Shown here one piece after another: positions 1 to 6,523 of a DNA stretch of 8,471 bases. The notes below the pieces were generated by a model, which saw nothing but the letters and a program-made list of their open reading frames with translations, was not told the origin of the DNA and searched no databases. Positions within the stretch are counted from its first letter, which is position 1. The number at the start of each line of letters is the position of its first letter. Source of the stretch: JAEELC01 sp963605425 (GTDB lineage Bacteria > Bacillota_I > Bacilli_A > Acholeplasmatales > Anaeroplasmataceae); assembly GCA_963605425.1 (NCBI GenBank), contig CAVCUQ010000050.1, positions 1 through 8,471 of the forward strand, in the 5' to 3' direction. The translations under genes and the position numbers were made by a program.

Positions 1-98
1 AAATCATCAACTGAACCAGTCCAAGTTCCTGCAGATTTAGAGGCATCTACATAAGCCTTTACGAATTTCTTTAAATTATCTAATGTCATTTTTGCCAT
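1..98 (-). CDS. Probable major capsid protein, N-terminal fragment
   Basis: The first 32 codons of a gene that runs off the low-coordinate edge. The product begins MAKMTLDNLKKFVKAY and continues through a segment containing SAGTWTG. I chose the ATG at 98 because a GAGG Shine-Dalgarno lies about 10 nt upstream; a second in-frame ATG at 89 is possible. It starts 16 nt after the scaffold stop codon. In phi29 the scaffold gene (7) is followed directly by the major head gene (8), so position is the main argument for calling this the capsid protein. The visible N-terminal helix-like segment fits the start of such a protein but is too short to prove homology. Confidence 0.6.
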   Translation of the reverse strand, partial: MAKMTLDNLKKFVKAYVDASKSAGTWTGSVDD

Positions 99-114
99 TT
101 TTCATATACCTCAC

Positions 115-405
115 TTATTTAGCAAATTTATCAAGAAGACTTTCAAATGTTACAGGCTCTGCTTGTTGTACAGGTTCTGCCATTTGACTTGTTTCCTTTG
201 ATTGGAAACCACCTTTTAAGATACTTTCCTTGTAAGCATCACGCCACTTAGCTATAGTAGTTAGATACTCATCTTCTTGTTTTTGGAAAGCATCTGCTTG
301 TTCTTTCAATCCACTCTTAAGGCTTCCAAGCTGTCCGATTACTTCTTTATCTTCACATTTAGAAATTAATGTGTCGATTGTTTCGTTAAGTTGTTTTAAA
401 TCCAT
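115..405 (-). CDS. Head scaffolding protein (phi29 gp7-like)
   Basis: A 96-residue, charged, mostly helical protein, almost the same length as phi29 gp7 (98 residues). Residues about 33-62 look like a coiled coil. A Pro/Gln-rich linker at about 76-84 leads to a C-terminal motif, VTFESLLDKFAK (85-96). This resembles the ITIEDLEAKAK tail that I recall for gp7, the part that contacts capsid and connector. Scaffolds of this family guide assembly of the prohead and leave before or during packaging. The gene overlaps the lower collar gene by 10 nt and precedes the probable capsid gene. A GGAG site lies about 11 nt before the ATG. Short coiled-coil proteins are easy to match by chance, so the call leans on length, tail motif and context together. 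Confidence 0.75.
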   Translation of the reverse strand: MDLKQLNETIDTLISKCEDKEVIGQLGSLKSGLKEQADAFQKQEDEYLTTIAKWRDAYKESILKGGFQSKETSQMAEPVQQAEPVTFESLLDKFAK

Positions 406-980
406 ATTTCAAATTTCTCCATTTCATCAATTATTTCTTGTTGTAGCGTTCTGACTCTTGATATGATGATATCATAAGTCTCGTACTCATTTGTAGATGC
501 ACTAGACTCATTAGTATTTGTAGATTGACTGATATTGCTTGTATATTCATCGCTTGAGTAGTTGCCAATAGCATTCGGCGTGTCATTAACCCTATTAATG
601 CTTGATGATTTGTTAGTTGCTTTAGTGTCAAAGTAATCATTATCCATCATATTGCTTAATAAGTCATATTCTCTTACTTTATTGTACATCACTAATCCTA
701 ATTTAATTAAGATAGGTTGTAGTAGTTGAGTTCTAAATGATGATGAGTCTAGTTCTTGCCAAGTGTATTGCTTATCAGATATGTGTAAGATACATCTTGC
801 GTCATTCCATCTAAGCATTAAAGGCTCAAGTAATAAGTCCCAAGTTTCTTTGTGCTCTTCATAATCAGGAAAGAACCTTGTAGGATTGTTTATCTTAGAA
901 TAGAAATAAGCAAAAGTGTTGTCACTTGCATAAGGTGTTTTACAAAGGATTTCCCAAATGTTGTAGTAATACTTTTCCAT
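396..980 (-). CDS. Lower collar (connector-tail adaptor) protein, short version
   Basis: A 194-residue protein directly after the upper collar gene, matching the phi29 order gp10-gp11. The lower collar forms the tube linking portal and tail knob. The N-terminal half (1-115) is aromatic-rich and mixed alpha/beta. Residues about 120-168 are rich in Ser, Thr and Asn and contain the segment NDTPNAIG (132-139), reminiscent of the NDTP-type motif found in collar and adaptor proteins of this group. The C-terminus (170-194) is a predicted helix. It is about 100 residues shorter than phi29 gp11 (293). The ATG overlaps the upstream TAA by one base (TAATG), which suggests translational coupling. The call rests mostly on gene order plus the NDTP segment; an otherwise unrelated adaptor cannot be excluded. 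Confidence 0.65.
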   Translation of the reverse strand: MEKYYYNIWEILCKTPYASDNTFAYFYSKINNPTRFFPDYEEHKETWDLLLEPLMLRWNDARCILHISDKQYTWQELDSSSFRTQLLQPILIKLGLVMYNKVREYDLLSNMMDNDYFDTKATNKSSSINRVNDTPNAIGNYSSDEYTSNISQSTNTNESSASTNEYETYDIIISRVRTLQQEIIDEMEKFEIWI

Positions 981-1852
981 TATTCTTCTTCCTCCTCATC
1001 ATCTTCTAGTATTTCTTCATCTTCATGTAATGATTTAATTTCTTGTGTCTTTACTTTAATTGATAAACCAATACCAAATAGCTCATTCACTTTGTCTGTG
1101 TAATCCTTAAGACAGTCATTAAAACCATCATTGATGTTATCAATTAGAACGTTATTAGCATTTGCTTGATCCATTGTGATTCGATCCATGTTAAGTGCAT
1201 TGCAATCAATACCAAGTGCTGTTAATAAATCACATTCAAAATTAAGATATTGAGCCCATAGCTTATCTACCAAGTACTGAGAGCCTGTGTTAGCAACCTT
1301 TAATTGCTCAGCGACTTCAATTGGCATGAATACTGCAAGTTCGTTATCATAAATTCTGTCTATGACGTCTTCAATTGCTGAAATGTTATCATCATTAACA
1401 CCAATCAAGAATGGTAGCTTAGATGTTTCCAGATTAACTAGAATAGACATTAATACTTGAACCATTCTGTCAATATAGTAGTCAATAGTACTTGCGATAC
1501 CCTTGTGTGAGTGTTGTAAGTAACCGATTACGATATCTTTATCAACTGTAAGTGCTTTGGTTGGATATCCGGGCACTCCACATTCATTAATTACGTTAGC
1601 AGTAGCAGGTCTCCAGTTAAGACCATATGTTGCTATTGCATACTGAGATTGAACAGGTAATCCGTTCAATGAGAAAGTAGCAATTGTGCCACCTTCAAAA
1701 AGCTTTCTCAACGTGTATTCTTTAGACCAGCTGTCTAGTCCAGTGACTTCAAACTTGTTTAGAAACACATTGAAATACTTATTCTTTAATTCAAATTTTG
1801 CTTTATTAGCAATTTTGTTGGAGTTAAATCTCCTTTTTAATTTCTTAATCAT
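980..1852 (-). CDS. Upper collar / portal connector protein (phi29 gp10-like)
   Basis: A 290-residue homologue of phi29 gp10 (309 residues). The gp10 protein forms the 12-subunit portal through which DNA is packaged and on which pRNA and ATPase dock. The best-matching part is the C-terminal half. YLVDKLWAQ at 193-201 parallels gp10 YVVDKLNAQ. LTALGI at 210-215 parallels MTFLGI. The charged turn MDRITMDQANANN at 222-234 parallels the gp10 ERMVTDEVSSND segment. VNELFGIGLSIKVK at 255-268 parallels INELYGLNVKVKF. The N-terminus is strongly basic (KKLKRR), as in gp10, where this end contacts nucleic acid. The C-terminus is an acidic run ending DDEEEEE. The ATG at 1852 overlaps the upstream stop by 8 nt and has GAGG about 10 nt upstream. 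Confidence 0.92.
   Translation of the reverse strand: MIKKLKRRFNSNKIANKAKFELKNKYFNVFLNKFEVTGLDSWSKEYTLRKLFEGGTIATFSLNGLPVQSQYAIATYGLNWRPATANVINECGVPGYPTKALTVDKDIVIGYLQHSHKGIASTIDYYIDRMVQVLMSILVNLETSKLPFLIGVNDDNISAIEDVIDRIYDNELAVFMPIEVAEQLKVANTGSQYLVDKLWAQYLNFECDLLTALGIDCNALNMDRITMDQANANNVLIDNINDGFNDCLKDYTDKVNELFGIGLSIKVKTQEIKSLHEDEEILEDDEEEEE
991..997 (-). promoter_or_regulatory. Shine-Dalgarno of the lower collar gene, inside the upper collar poly-Glu codons
   Basis: On the minus strand GAGGAGG lies 10 nt before the lower collar ATG at 980. These bases are also codons of the acidic C-terminal tail of the connector, so one purine-rich stretch is both coding sequence and ribosome binding site. 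Confidence 0.75.
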
Positions 1853-2558
1853 CTAGTAAATACCTCTTATATTTTTCTTGTAACGCGTTGTAATTATCTA
1901 CATAAGCGTTAAATTGCTTTTCCATTTCTTCTTTAAACAAGGTCGTAAGAGAATCAGTATTCTCCAGATAGGCAGTATAATTCTTCTTGACAGCATTTAT
2001 AATCGTGAGTTTTATACCTTGATGCATAAAGTTCAGCTCATTGGCACAGCGTACGCCTTGCTCATGTATTTTTTGGACATCCGCTTTTAATGCCATAGGG
2101 AGACAACTTAATTTGGCTAGTGATAGCTTATTTATCTTATCAGTTAGCTTATCAAAAGACTTAGAAATAGCGTCCATGTTGTTTAATGTATTCCTTGTAG
2201 CGTCGTCTAATATGAGAAAGCTTCTGATTCCATTGGCAGTGGCTATATTATATGCTTCAGCAAACTCGGCATAATCAGGAGGATTCTCAGCAAACTGTAT
2301 AAGATGATCACTCAGCTCAATAGTAAAATTGTCAAAATCTCTAATCATTCCAGTATATGCTCCACTAATAACACTAAATCTCTTAACCTGCTCTAATTGT
2401 GCTTGATAGTAATTCAACCACTGCTCTACCATAGTACCAAAGACTCGATCTATCTGATAGGCTCTATTAACACTATAGCCGTTCTTATTAGCCATAATGC
2501 TAATTGCCCACTCAATAGCATATGCCTGATATTTAAATTGATATTTCCCAGTTCTCAT
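1845..2558 (-). CDS. Unknown helical protein between tail knob and connector
   Basis: I do not recognise this 237-residue protein. It is almost entirely predicted helix, with no membrane segment, no signal peptide and no obvious catalytic motif. Residues about 125-155 and the C-terminal 45 residues look able to form coiled coils, and the sequence ends KYKRYLLDD. The start at 2558 (MRTGKYQFKY) is preferred over the upstream ATG at 2618 because AAGGAG sits 6 nt before it; the longer form has no such site and would overlap the tail gene by 86 nt instead of 26. The gene lies between tail knob and upper collar, a place where phi29 has no gene, so a virion or assembly role is likely by context only. 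Candidates include an internal core protein, a neck component or an assembly factor. Confidence 0.8.
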   Translation of the reverse strand: MRTGKYQFKYQAYAIEWAISIMANKNGYSVNRAYQIDRVFGTMVEQWLNYYQAQLEQVKRFSVISGAYTGMIRDFDNFTIELSDHLIQFAENPPDYAEFAEAYNIATANGIRSFLILDDATRNTLNNMDAISKSFDKLTDKINKLSLAKLSCLPMALKADVQKIHEQGVRCANELNFMHQGIKLTIINAVKKNYTAYLENTDSLTTLFKEEMEKQFNAYVDNYNALQEKYKRYLLDD

Positions 2559-4710
2559 ATAAGGCTCCTTGACATAACCAAGTATCATTATACTTATGCT
2601 CGATGGTAATACCTTCACTTAATGCTTGTTTAATTAGTTCAAGAGCTTGTGTGCCATCGATTGCGTTACTTGAATAAACGCTTTCAGCATCACCTTGATA
2701 GTAATCAAAGTACTCTCTAGTCTTATTTAGAGTCAATGTAGCAAGTGTTTGATTGTCTTTATAACCATAGAAGTAAAATAGGTTGTAAGTTGCATTTAAT
2801 ACTGCATCAGAAGGTCTGATTGTAACATATTTTAGCTTGTTACCACTGTTTAACTCTTTGAATAGATTAACACTTGTGCTTCCACTTGTCGTAGGAGATG
2901 TATTAATAAGGCTTAATCTCTTTTGTGCCAGAGCATTGTCATTCTCTATATTACTAAAGATTACACTTGATAAACTTGATACTGTATTTGTACCTGCACC
3001 TACAAGACTATATATACCAAGACCACCCATTGCACCCGCAGTTGCAATATTAGCAGCAGTACTTCCTACACTTATAGCTAAATTAACACCAGTCTTTATT
3101 TTATTAAGAGCTTGAGACTTCTCATCGTAGTTATAACCATTTCTCAAATAGTTTAAGTATTCATTTGAGTAGATTGTGACTTGATTGTTTCTTGCACAAG
3201 ACATGACATTACTATTTAAGGATTGCTGTACAAGTGAATTACACTTAAATGCAATATCATTTGACATACCTGTAGGCTTGTAGATTGTAGTTGATAGTGA
3301 TTGAATGTAACCATTGTAATACTCAGGTTGAACTGGTAATGCAAATGTGTCATAGACTATTTGATGACTTCTTACATAAGAGCCGTATAACTTACTTTCA
3401 TTCTTCATATTTCTAGTAATTACACCTTTATTTATGTTCTTTGTGTAATGTCTAGGCTCTGAACCACTAACATTTAAATCAAGAGTGTAGGTAGTCTTTA
3501 CAACATTCTTTACAATGACTCCAACGTTTTCACCCATATAAATCAAGTCATCAGTTTGAGGTATGAAAGGTACATCATTAATTTGCTGAATGTTACTATC
3601 ATTCTTATTAAGACTTGATATAGGAAGTAGATTAGCACTCTTTGTGTAATTAGTAGAAGAGTATGAGTCATCTTCATTCATAATATCACTCTTATTGTAA
3701 TGAGTTCCTATTTTTAGAAGATTTTCACCAGTAACATCTATGTCATTTTCTACAAGTATTTTAAATGAGCCACTGCCAATCATGTTATTTAAGATTAGAT
3801 AATTTTTACCAATAACTCTACCTAAATCATTTTTTGTCAATGGTATAAAGATGTCGTTTGAGTAAATACCTTCATAAACATATGTATGTGCATTGTCAGC
3901 TGTACCTGTGGCATTAATGTAAATTGCATTAGCAAGGCTTGTTCTATTATTAACTCCATACAATTCAAGGTTACCAGTTAAAACATCATCACTGCTATCA
4001 CAATACATCAAACATCTAATTGATTTACTAGTTGTAAAATTGAAAGTGCCTACATTCATATGATCATTAGTCATCTTAATAACTCTTGCATAAAGTGTTT
4101 TGCTTGTATCAAGATAAACTTTGTTTAATTGAATTGAGAAAGGTAAATGCAAACTATCGCTATCATTAATTGTAGTTGTAGCAAAGTAAGATGATTCACT
4201 ATTTACATCTTCATTGTATTCAACTTGAGATGCTATGTCACCTAAGCCTTCATCACACTTGTCATACACTCTATAATAGGTCTCATTGTATTTAACCCAT
4301 CTATCTTTCATTCTTCTATTCATTTTGACATTTCTAAATGTAGCACCACTAATCAGCGATTGATAAGTATTGACTACATCTAACGCTACAACTAAATCAT
4401 ACACTCTTTCACTAATGTACTCTACACTTGTGACGAAGTAGTATCTTGTAATTTTACCACTAGTTAATGATAAGTAATTACATCTTCTCGCATTGGTTGT
4501 AGTAATGTCTTTAGCAACACTAACTCTAATTCTAAAGCTAGTTTGATTGCTTTCAAATTCTCTTAACGCTGCAATGTTAAATTCACTTGTTAAATTAGTT
4601 GCATCTAGCTCAAACAGTTTAGTTTCTCTTGTACTCAAATATGTACTTAACTGCTCTATTAGATGATTACTAACGAACTTAACATCACTATAAGCTTTTA
4701 ATGTTATCAT
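2533..4710 (-). CDS. Tail knob protein (phi29 gp9-like)
   Basis: A 725-residue protein, about 125 residues longer than phi29 gp9 (599). gp9 forms the hexameric tail tip that pierces the host membrane. The N-terminal block (about 70-150) matches the gp9 pattern: NARRCNYLSL, then RYYFVTSVEY, then DLVVALDVVNTYQ, then a basic segment KMNRRMKDRWVKY. This parallels gp9 QNADYGNKWFYAFVTELEF, FEIDVLQTW and REHVKLW. Residues about 535-585 are a long Gly/Ala/Ser-rich hydrophobic stretch, like the gp9 loops (about 417-491) that plug the tube and insert into membrane. The C-terminal part (IRPSDAVLNATYNLFYFYGY, then ALELIKQALSEGITIEH) parallels the gp9 end (NGITLWH). Residues between about 150 and 530 are repetitive beta-like and hold most of the extra length. 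The start has AAAGGAG 6 nt upstream. Confidence 0.93.
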   Translation of the reverse strand: MITLKAYSDVKFVSNHLIEQLSTYLSTRETKLFELDATNLTSEFNIAALREFESNQTSFRIRVSVAKDITTTNARRCNYLSLTSGKITRYYFVTSVEYISERVYDLVVALDVVNTYQSLISGATFRNVKMNRRMKDRWVKYNETYYRVYDKCDEGLGDIASQVEYNEDVNSESSYFATTTINDSDSLHLPFSIQLNKVYLDTSKTLYARVIKMTNDHMNVGTFNFTTSKSIRCLMYCDSSDDVLTGNLELYGVNNRTSLANAIYINATGTADNAHTYVYEGIYSNDIFIPLTKNDLGRVIGKNYLILNNMIGSGSFKILVENDIDVTGENLLKIGTHYNKSDIMNEDDSYSSTNYTKSANLLPISSLNKNDSNIQQINDVPFIPQTDDLIYMGENVGVIVKNVVKTTYTLDLNVSGSEPRHYTKNINKGVITRNMKNESKLYGSYVRSHQIVYDTFALPVQPEYYNGYIQSLSTTIYKPTGMSNDIAFKCNSLVQQSLNSNVMSCARNNQVTIYSNEYLNYLRNGYNYDEKSQALNKIKTGVNLAISVGSTAANIATAGAMGGLGIYSLVGAGTNTVSSLSSVIFSNIENDNALAQKRLSLINTSPTTSGSTSVNLFKELNSGNKLKYVTIRPSDAVLNATYNLFYFYGYKDNQTLATLTLNKTREYFDYYQGDAESVYSSNAIDGTQALELIKQALSEGITIEHKYNDTWLCQGALYENWEISI
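2565..2570 (-). promoter_or_regulatory. Shine-Dalgarno that sets the start of the 237-residue protein
   Basis: AAGGAG on the minus strand, 6 nt before the ATG at 2558 and inside the last codons of the tail gene. It decides between this start and the longer in-frame alternative at 2618. Confidence 0.8.
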
Positions 4711-4716
4711 AACATA

Positions 4717-4723
4717 CTCCTTT
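4717..4723 (-). promoter_or_regulatory. Strong Shine-Dalgarno of the tail knob gene
   Basis: AAAGGAG on the minus strand, 6 nt before the tail ATG at 4710. It lies just downstream of the structured RNA element, outside its predicted stems, so the ribosome site looks accessible. This shows that the structured element does not mask tail translation in the drawn fold. Confidence 0.85.
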
Positions 4724-4733
4724 CATAATATAA

Positions 4734-4860
4734 GGGCTACTTTACAGGCTCTGATCAAGTGATAACTTGTTCCCATTCTCAGAAGGGCAATTGTAACGCT
4801 ACTTTGCATTACAAGAGGTCAGTTACTTAACTTGACCGAGGCTGTACGTTATTCACCCAG
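4734..4860 (-). ncRNA. Candidate structured RNA, five-way junction; possible packaging RNA (pRNA) counterpart
   Basis: The only gap between ATPase and tail genes folds by eye, as minus-strand RNA, into a closed multibranch structure. P1 joins UACAGCCUC (4846-4838) to GAGCCUGUA (4751-4743), 8 pairs plus one C-C mismatch. Inside it are four hairpins. P2 (4837-4817) has GGUCA-A-GUU / AACUGACC with loop AAGU. P3 (4814-4791) has UUGUAAUGC / GCGUUACAA, 9 pairs, loop AAAGUA. P4 (4787-4772) has CCCUUC / GAAUGGG with a bulged U. P5 (4769-4756) has CAAGU / ACUUG, loop UAUC. Junction linkers are only 0 to 4 nt. An outer GGGU/GCCC pairing (4858-4855 with 4737-4734) may extend it. The size (about 127 nt) and position beside the packaging ATPase suggest a pRNA-like role, but the fold is not that of phi29 pRNA. 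A structured leader of the tail gene is the main alternative. Confidence 0.6.
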
Positions 4861-4862
4861 TT

Positions 4863-5981
4863 TTACATAACTTTATAAATACTTTCTACTAATACACCGG
4901 CATTAACATCGCTATACGAGATCAATCGTCTCTTAATTGCTTCTTTCATTGCTAGTGTATAAACTCTTACATCATTACTATACAAATTCGTATCTTGTAT
5001 CAGGTTGTCAAAATCAACTGAGTAAATAGTCTTACTTGTTGATGGCTTCTCTTTAGTAGCTTCAACCCAGTATTTGTCGATAATCATGTTCATCGAGTTA
5101 TTATTTCTCCAGAATAGGAGATAGAACCCACTTACTCTGAATACAAACTTAAGCTTCCAATTGTGTGGTCTAGGTTGAATGTTATACTTAACGTCATTAA
5201 TTGCTAAACCATTTAAAGCGTATTGCATGTACTCATCATCAAATTTGTATAGAGGGTTTCTTTCTAAGATGTATTCTCTTAATTCTTTAGTGATAATCGG
5301 AAACTCCAAAACGTAGTTGTCACCTACCAGGAAACAACCTGGCTTTACATCAAGGATATTGATGTTTAAATAACTAAAGAACGGGTTGTAAAGTGAATAA
5401 GGATTTCCGCTAAAGTAGCATTTAATTCCTTCACTTTCTCTGTAGTACGTTGAATAGATCTCCTTAAACTTCATTACTTCATCTTTAAGATATTCATTTG
5501 GGTTATTTGGTATGAATTCGTCGTAAAGAATTGTAGCAACATCTTCAATAAGGTTTGATTTTGCTCTAGCTGATGGGATATTTAATGCTTGTACTCTACC
5601 TATAAGCGAGTCAGGTTGCATATTCTCCTTTAGATATAAATCAACCTGTCCTATAGAGCAGTCGCCTTTCTTAAAGTAGAATTGAATTCGTTTATGAACA
5701 GGTAGAAACTTGTTTATGGTTTGACTGATAGTATTGATATAACCTTCAGTAATATCAACGGGTCTTCTTCTTAAGATAAGAAATCTCTTATGCTTGTGTT
5801 GATACTTCTTAATTAGCTTACCATTAAGGACAGTAGATTTACCAGGCTCTCTTGCACTGACAACTAAATTAAATGTCTTATTGTAAGAGTCCATTCTTCT
5901 ACTGTTCCAGTGGATATTGTCTTTGGCAAACTTCTTCTTTCTTGGATTGATCCAATGGGATCTGTGTTTATTATTACGCAT
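4863..5981 (-). CDS. DNA packaging (encapsidation) ATPase, phi29 gp16-like
   Basis: A 372-residue P-loop ATPase that drives DNA into the prohead (phi29 gp16 is 332). The order of motifs matches gp16. Walker A is SAREPGKS at 42-49 (gp16 GARGIGKS). A basic strand FLILRRRPVDI follows, parallel to gp16 FIYVRRYKPEL. Walker B is ILYDEF at 151-156 (gp16 IVFDEF). A SGNPYSLYNPFF segment at 191-202 parallels LSNAVSVVNPYFLF. The first Gly of Walker A is Ser and a Pro precedes GKS, which is unusual. The N-terminal 30 residues are very basic, an extension relative to gp16. I chose the ATG at 5981 because GAAGGTG lies 9 nt upstream; the longer reading from TTG at 5999 would begin inside that site. It overlaps the upstream gene by 8 nt. 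Confidence 0.93.
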   Translation of the reverse strand: MRNNKHRSHWINPRKKKFAKDNIHWNSRRMDSYNKTFNLVVSAREPGKSTVLNGKLIKKYQHKHKRFLILRRRPVDITEGYINTISQTINKFLPVHKRIQFYFKKGDCSIGQVDLYLKENMQPDSLIGRVQALNIPSARAKSNLIEDVATILYDEFIPNNPNEYLKDEVMKFKEIYSTYYRESEGIKCYFSGNPYSLYNPFFSYLNINILDVKPGCFLVGDNYVLEFPIITKELREYILERNPLYKFDDEYMQYALNGLAINDVKYNIQPRPHNWKLKFVFRVSGFYLLFWRNNNSMNMIIDKYWVEATKEKPSTSKTIYSVDFDNLIQDTNLYSNDVRVYTLAMKEAIKRRLISYSDVNAGVLVESIYKVM

Positions 5982-6522
5982 TGACGTTTGCACCTTCAAC
6001 TATGATATCAAAACCATCATGATATCTGAATTCAAAACATGCTTTTCTTCCACTAGGTAGCATTAGCGTAGGTAACATACCTTCTGCCTTTCTGAATTTC
6101 CAGTGTGAGTTATTTAGAATCCATACATCATCTACATCCCAATCACCTTCCATGTGTAGTTCATTTACAATTTGCTGAACAGATGCACCCATGTTGTCTA
6201 GGAAGATTTGAAGCCTGTTTGCTTCATACATAGTTTTAAAGTTACTTAAGGTGTATGAGTGTGCTTCTAATTCACCTCTAGATATTGCCTTAACGGTTTT
6301 CTTAATTTGAGCTTTAATGTACTCTTGCTCTTCTACATCGTCAATTGAGTTAATAATCTTCTCAATTCTTTTAGAAAGAGTACCCTTTTTAGTAATTACT
6401 TTATCAACCTTAGGCTTATTAGCCTTAGTCTTATTAACGTATTTAGTATTGTCATATTGATAAGTTTTAGTAACCACACCGTGCTTTGTGTTGTATGTTC
6501 TTGTTATTGTAACTATTGCCAT
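5974..6522 (-). CDS. Unknown basic protein; candidate terminal protein
   Basis: A 182-residue protein with no motif I can name. The first 50 residues are Lys/Thr/Asn-rich and low in complexity (beta hairpin-like start, then NKTKANKPKVDKVITKK). Residues about 49-122 are helical and charged. The C-terminal 60 residues are aromatic and beta-like, with two Trp in VWILNNSHWKF. The start at 6522 is chosen because AAGGGAG is 10 nt upstream; the ATG at 6531 leaves only 1 nt of spacing. The gene sits immediately after the polymerase stop and overlaps the ATPase by 8 nt. In phi29 and Cp-1 the terminal protein gene neighbours the polymerase gene, and a basic linker, a helical middle and a size of this order fit, so terminal protein is a reasonable guess. 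No priming Ser, Thr or Tyr can be assigned. Confidence 0.8.
   Translation of the reverse strand: MAIVTITRTYNTKHGVVTKTYQYDNTKYVNKTKANKPKVDKVITKKGTLSKRIEKIINSIDDVEEQEYIKAQIKKTVKAISRGELEAHSYTLSNFKTMYEANRLQIFLDNMGASVQQIVNELHMEGDWDVDDVWILNNSHWKFRKAEGMLPTLMLPSGRKACFEFRYHDGFDIIVEGANVNA
5991..5997 (-). promoter_or_regulatory. Shine-Dalgarno that sets the ATPase start
   Basis: GAAGGTG on the minus strand, 9 nt before the ATG at 5981 and within the last codons of the preceding gene. It supports the ATG at 5981 over the TTG at 5999. Confidence 0.7.
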
Positions 6523-6523
6523 A

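Noticed and set aside
151..161. An 11-nt match to 4743-4753 (TACAGGCTCTG) as a dispersed repeat
   Set aside because: One copy encodes scaffold residues and the other is a strand of helix P1; a single short match is probably chance.
431..640. Second minus-strand frame inside the lower collar gene
   Set aside because: It has no independent ribosome site and its Ser/Leu/Met-rich product follows from the alternate reading of the Ser/Thr/Asn-rich region.
852..1103. Plus-strand open frame with a long serine run
   Set aside because: It is the reverse reading of the Glu-rich connector tail and the lower collar N-terminus; both minus-strand genes are well supported.
2837..3115. Plus-strand hydrophobic open frame that could look like a membrane protein
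   Set aside because: It is antisense to the hydrophobic loop of the tail knob, has no ribosome site and is fully explained by that gene.
4724..4733. TATATT/TATTAT as a -10 box for the tail gene
   Set aside because: The nearest -35-like TTGATC is 20 or more bases away and lies in the structured RNA; composition alone explains the match.
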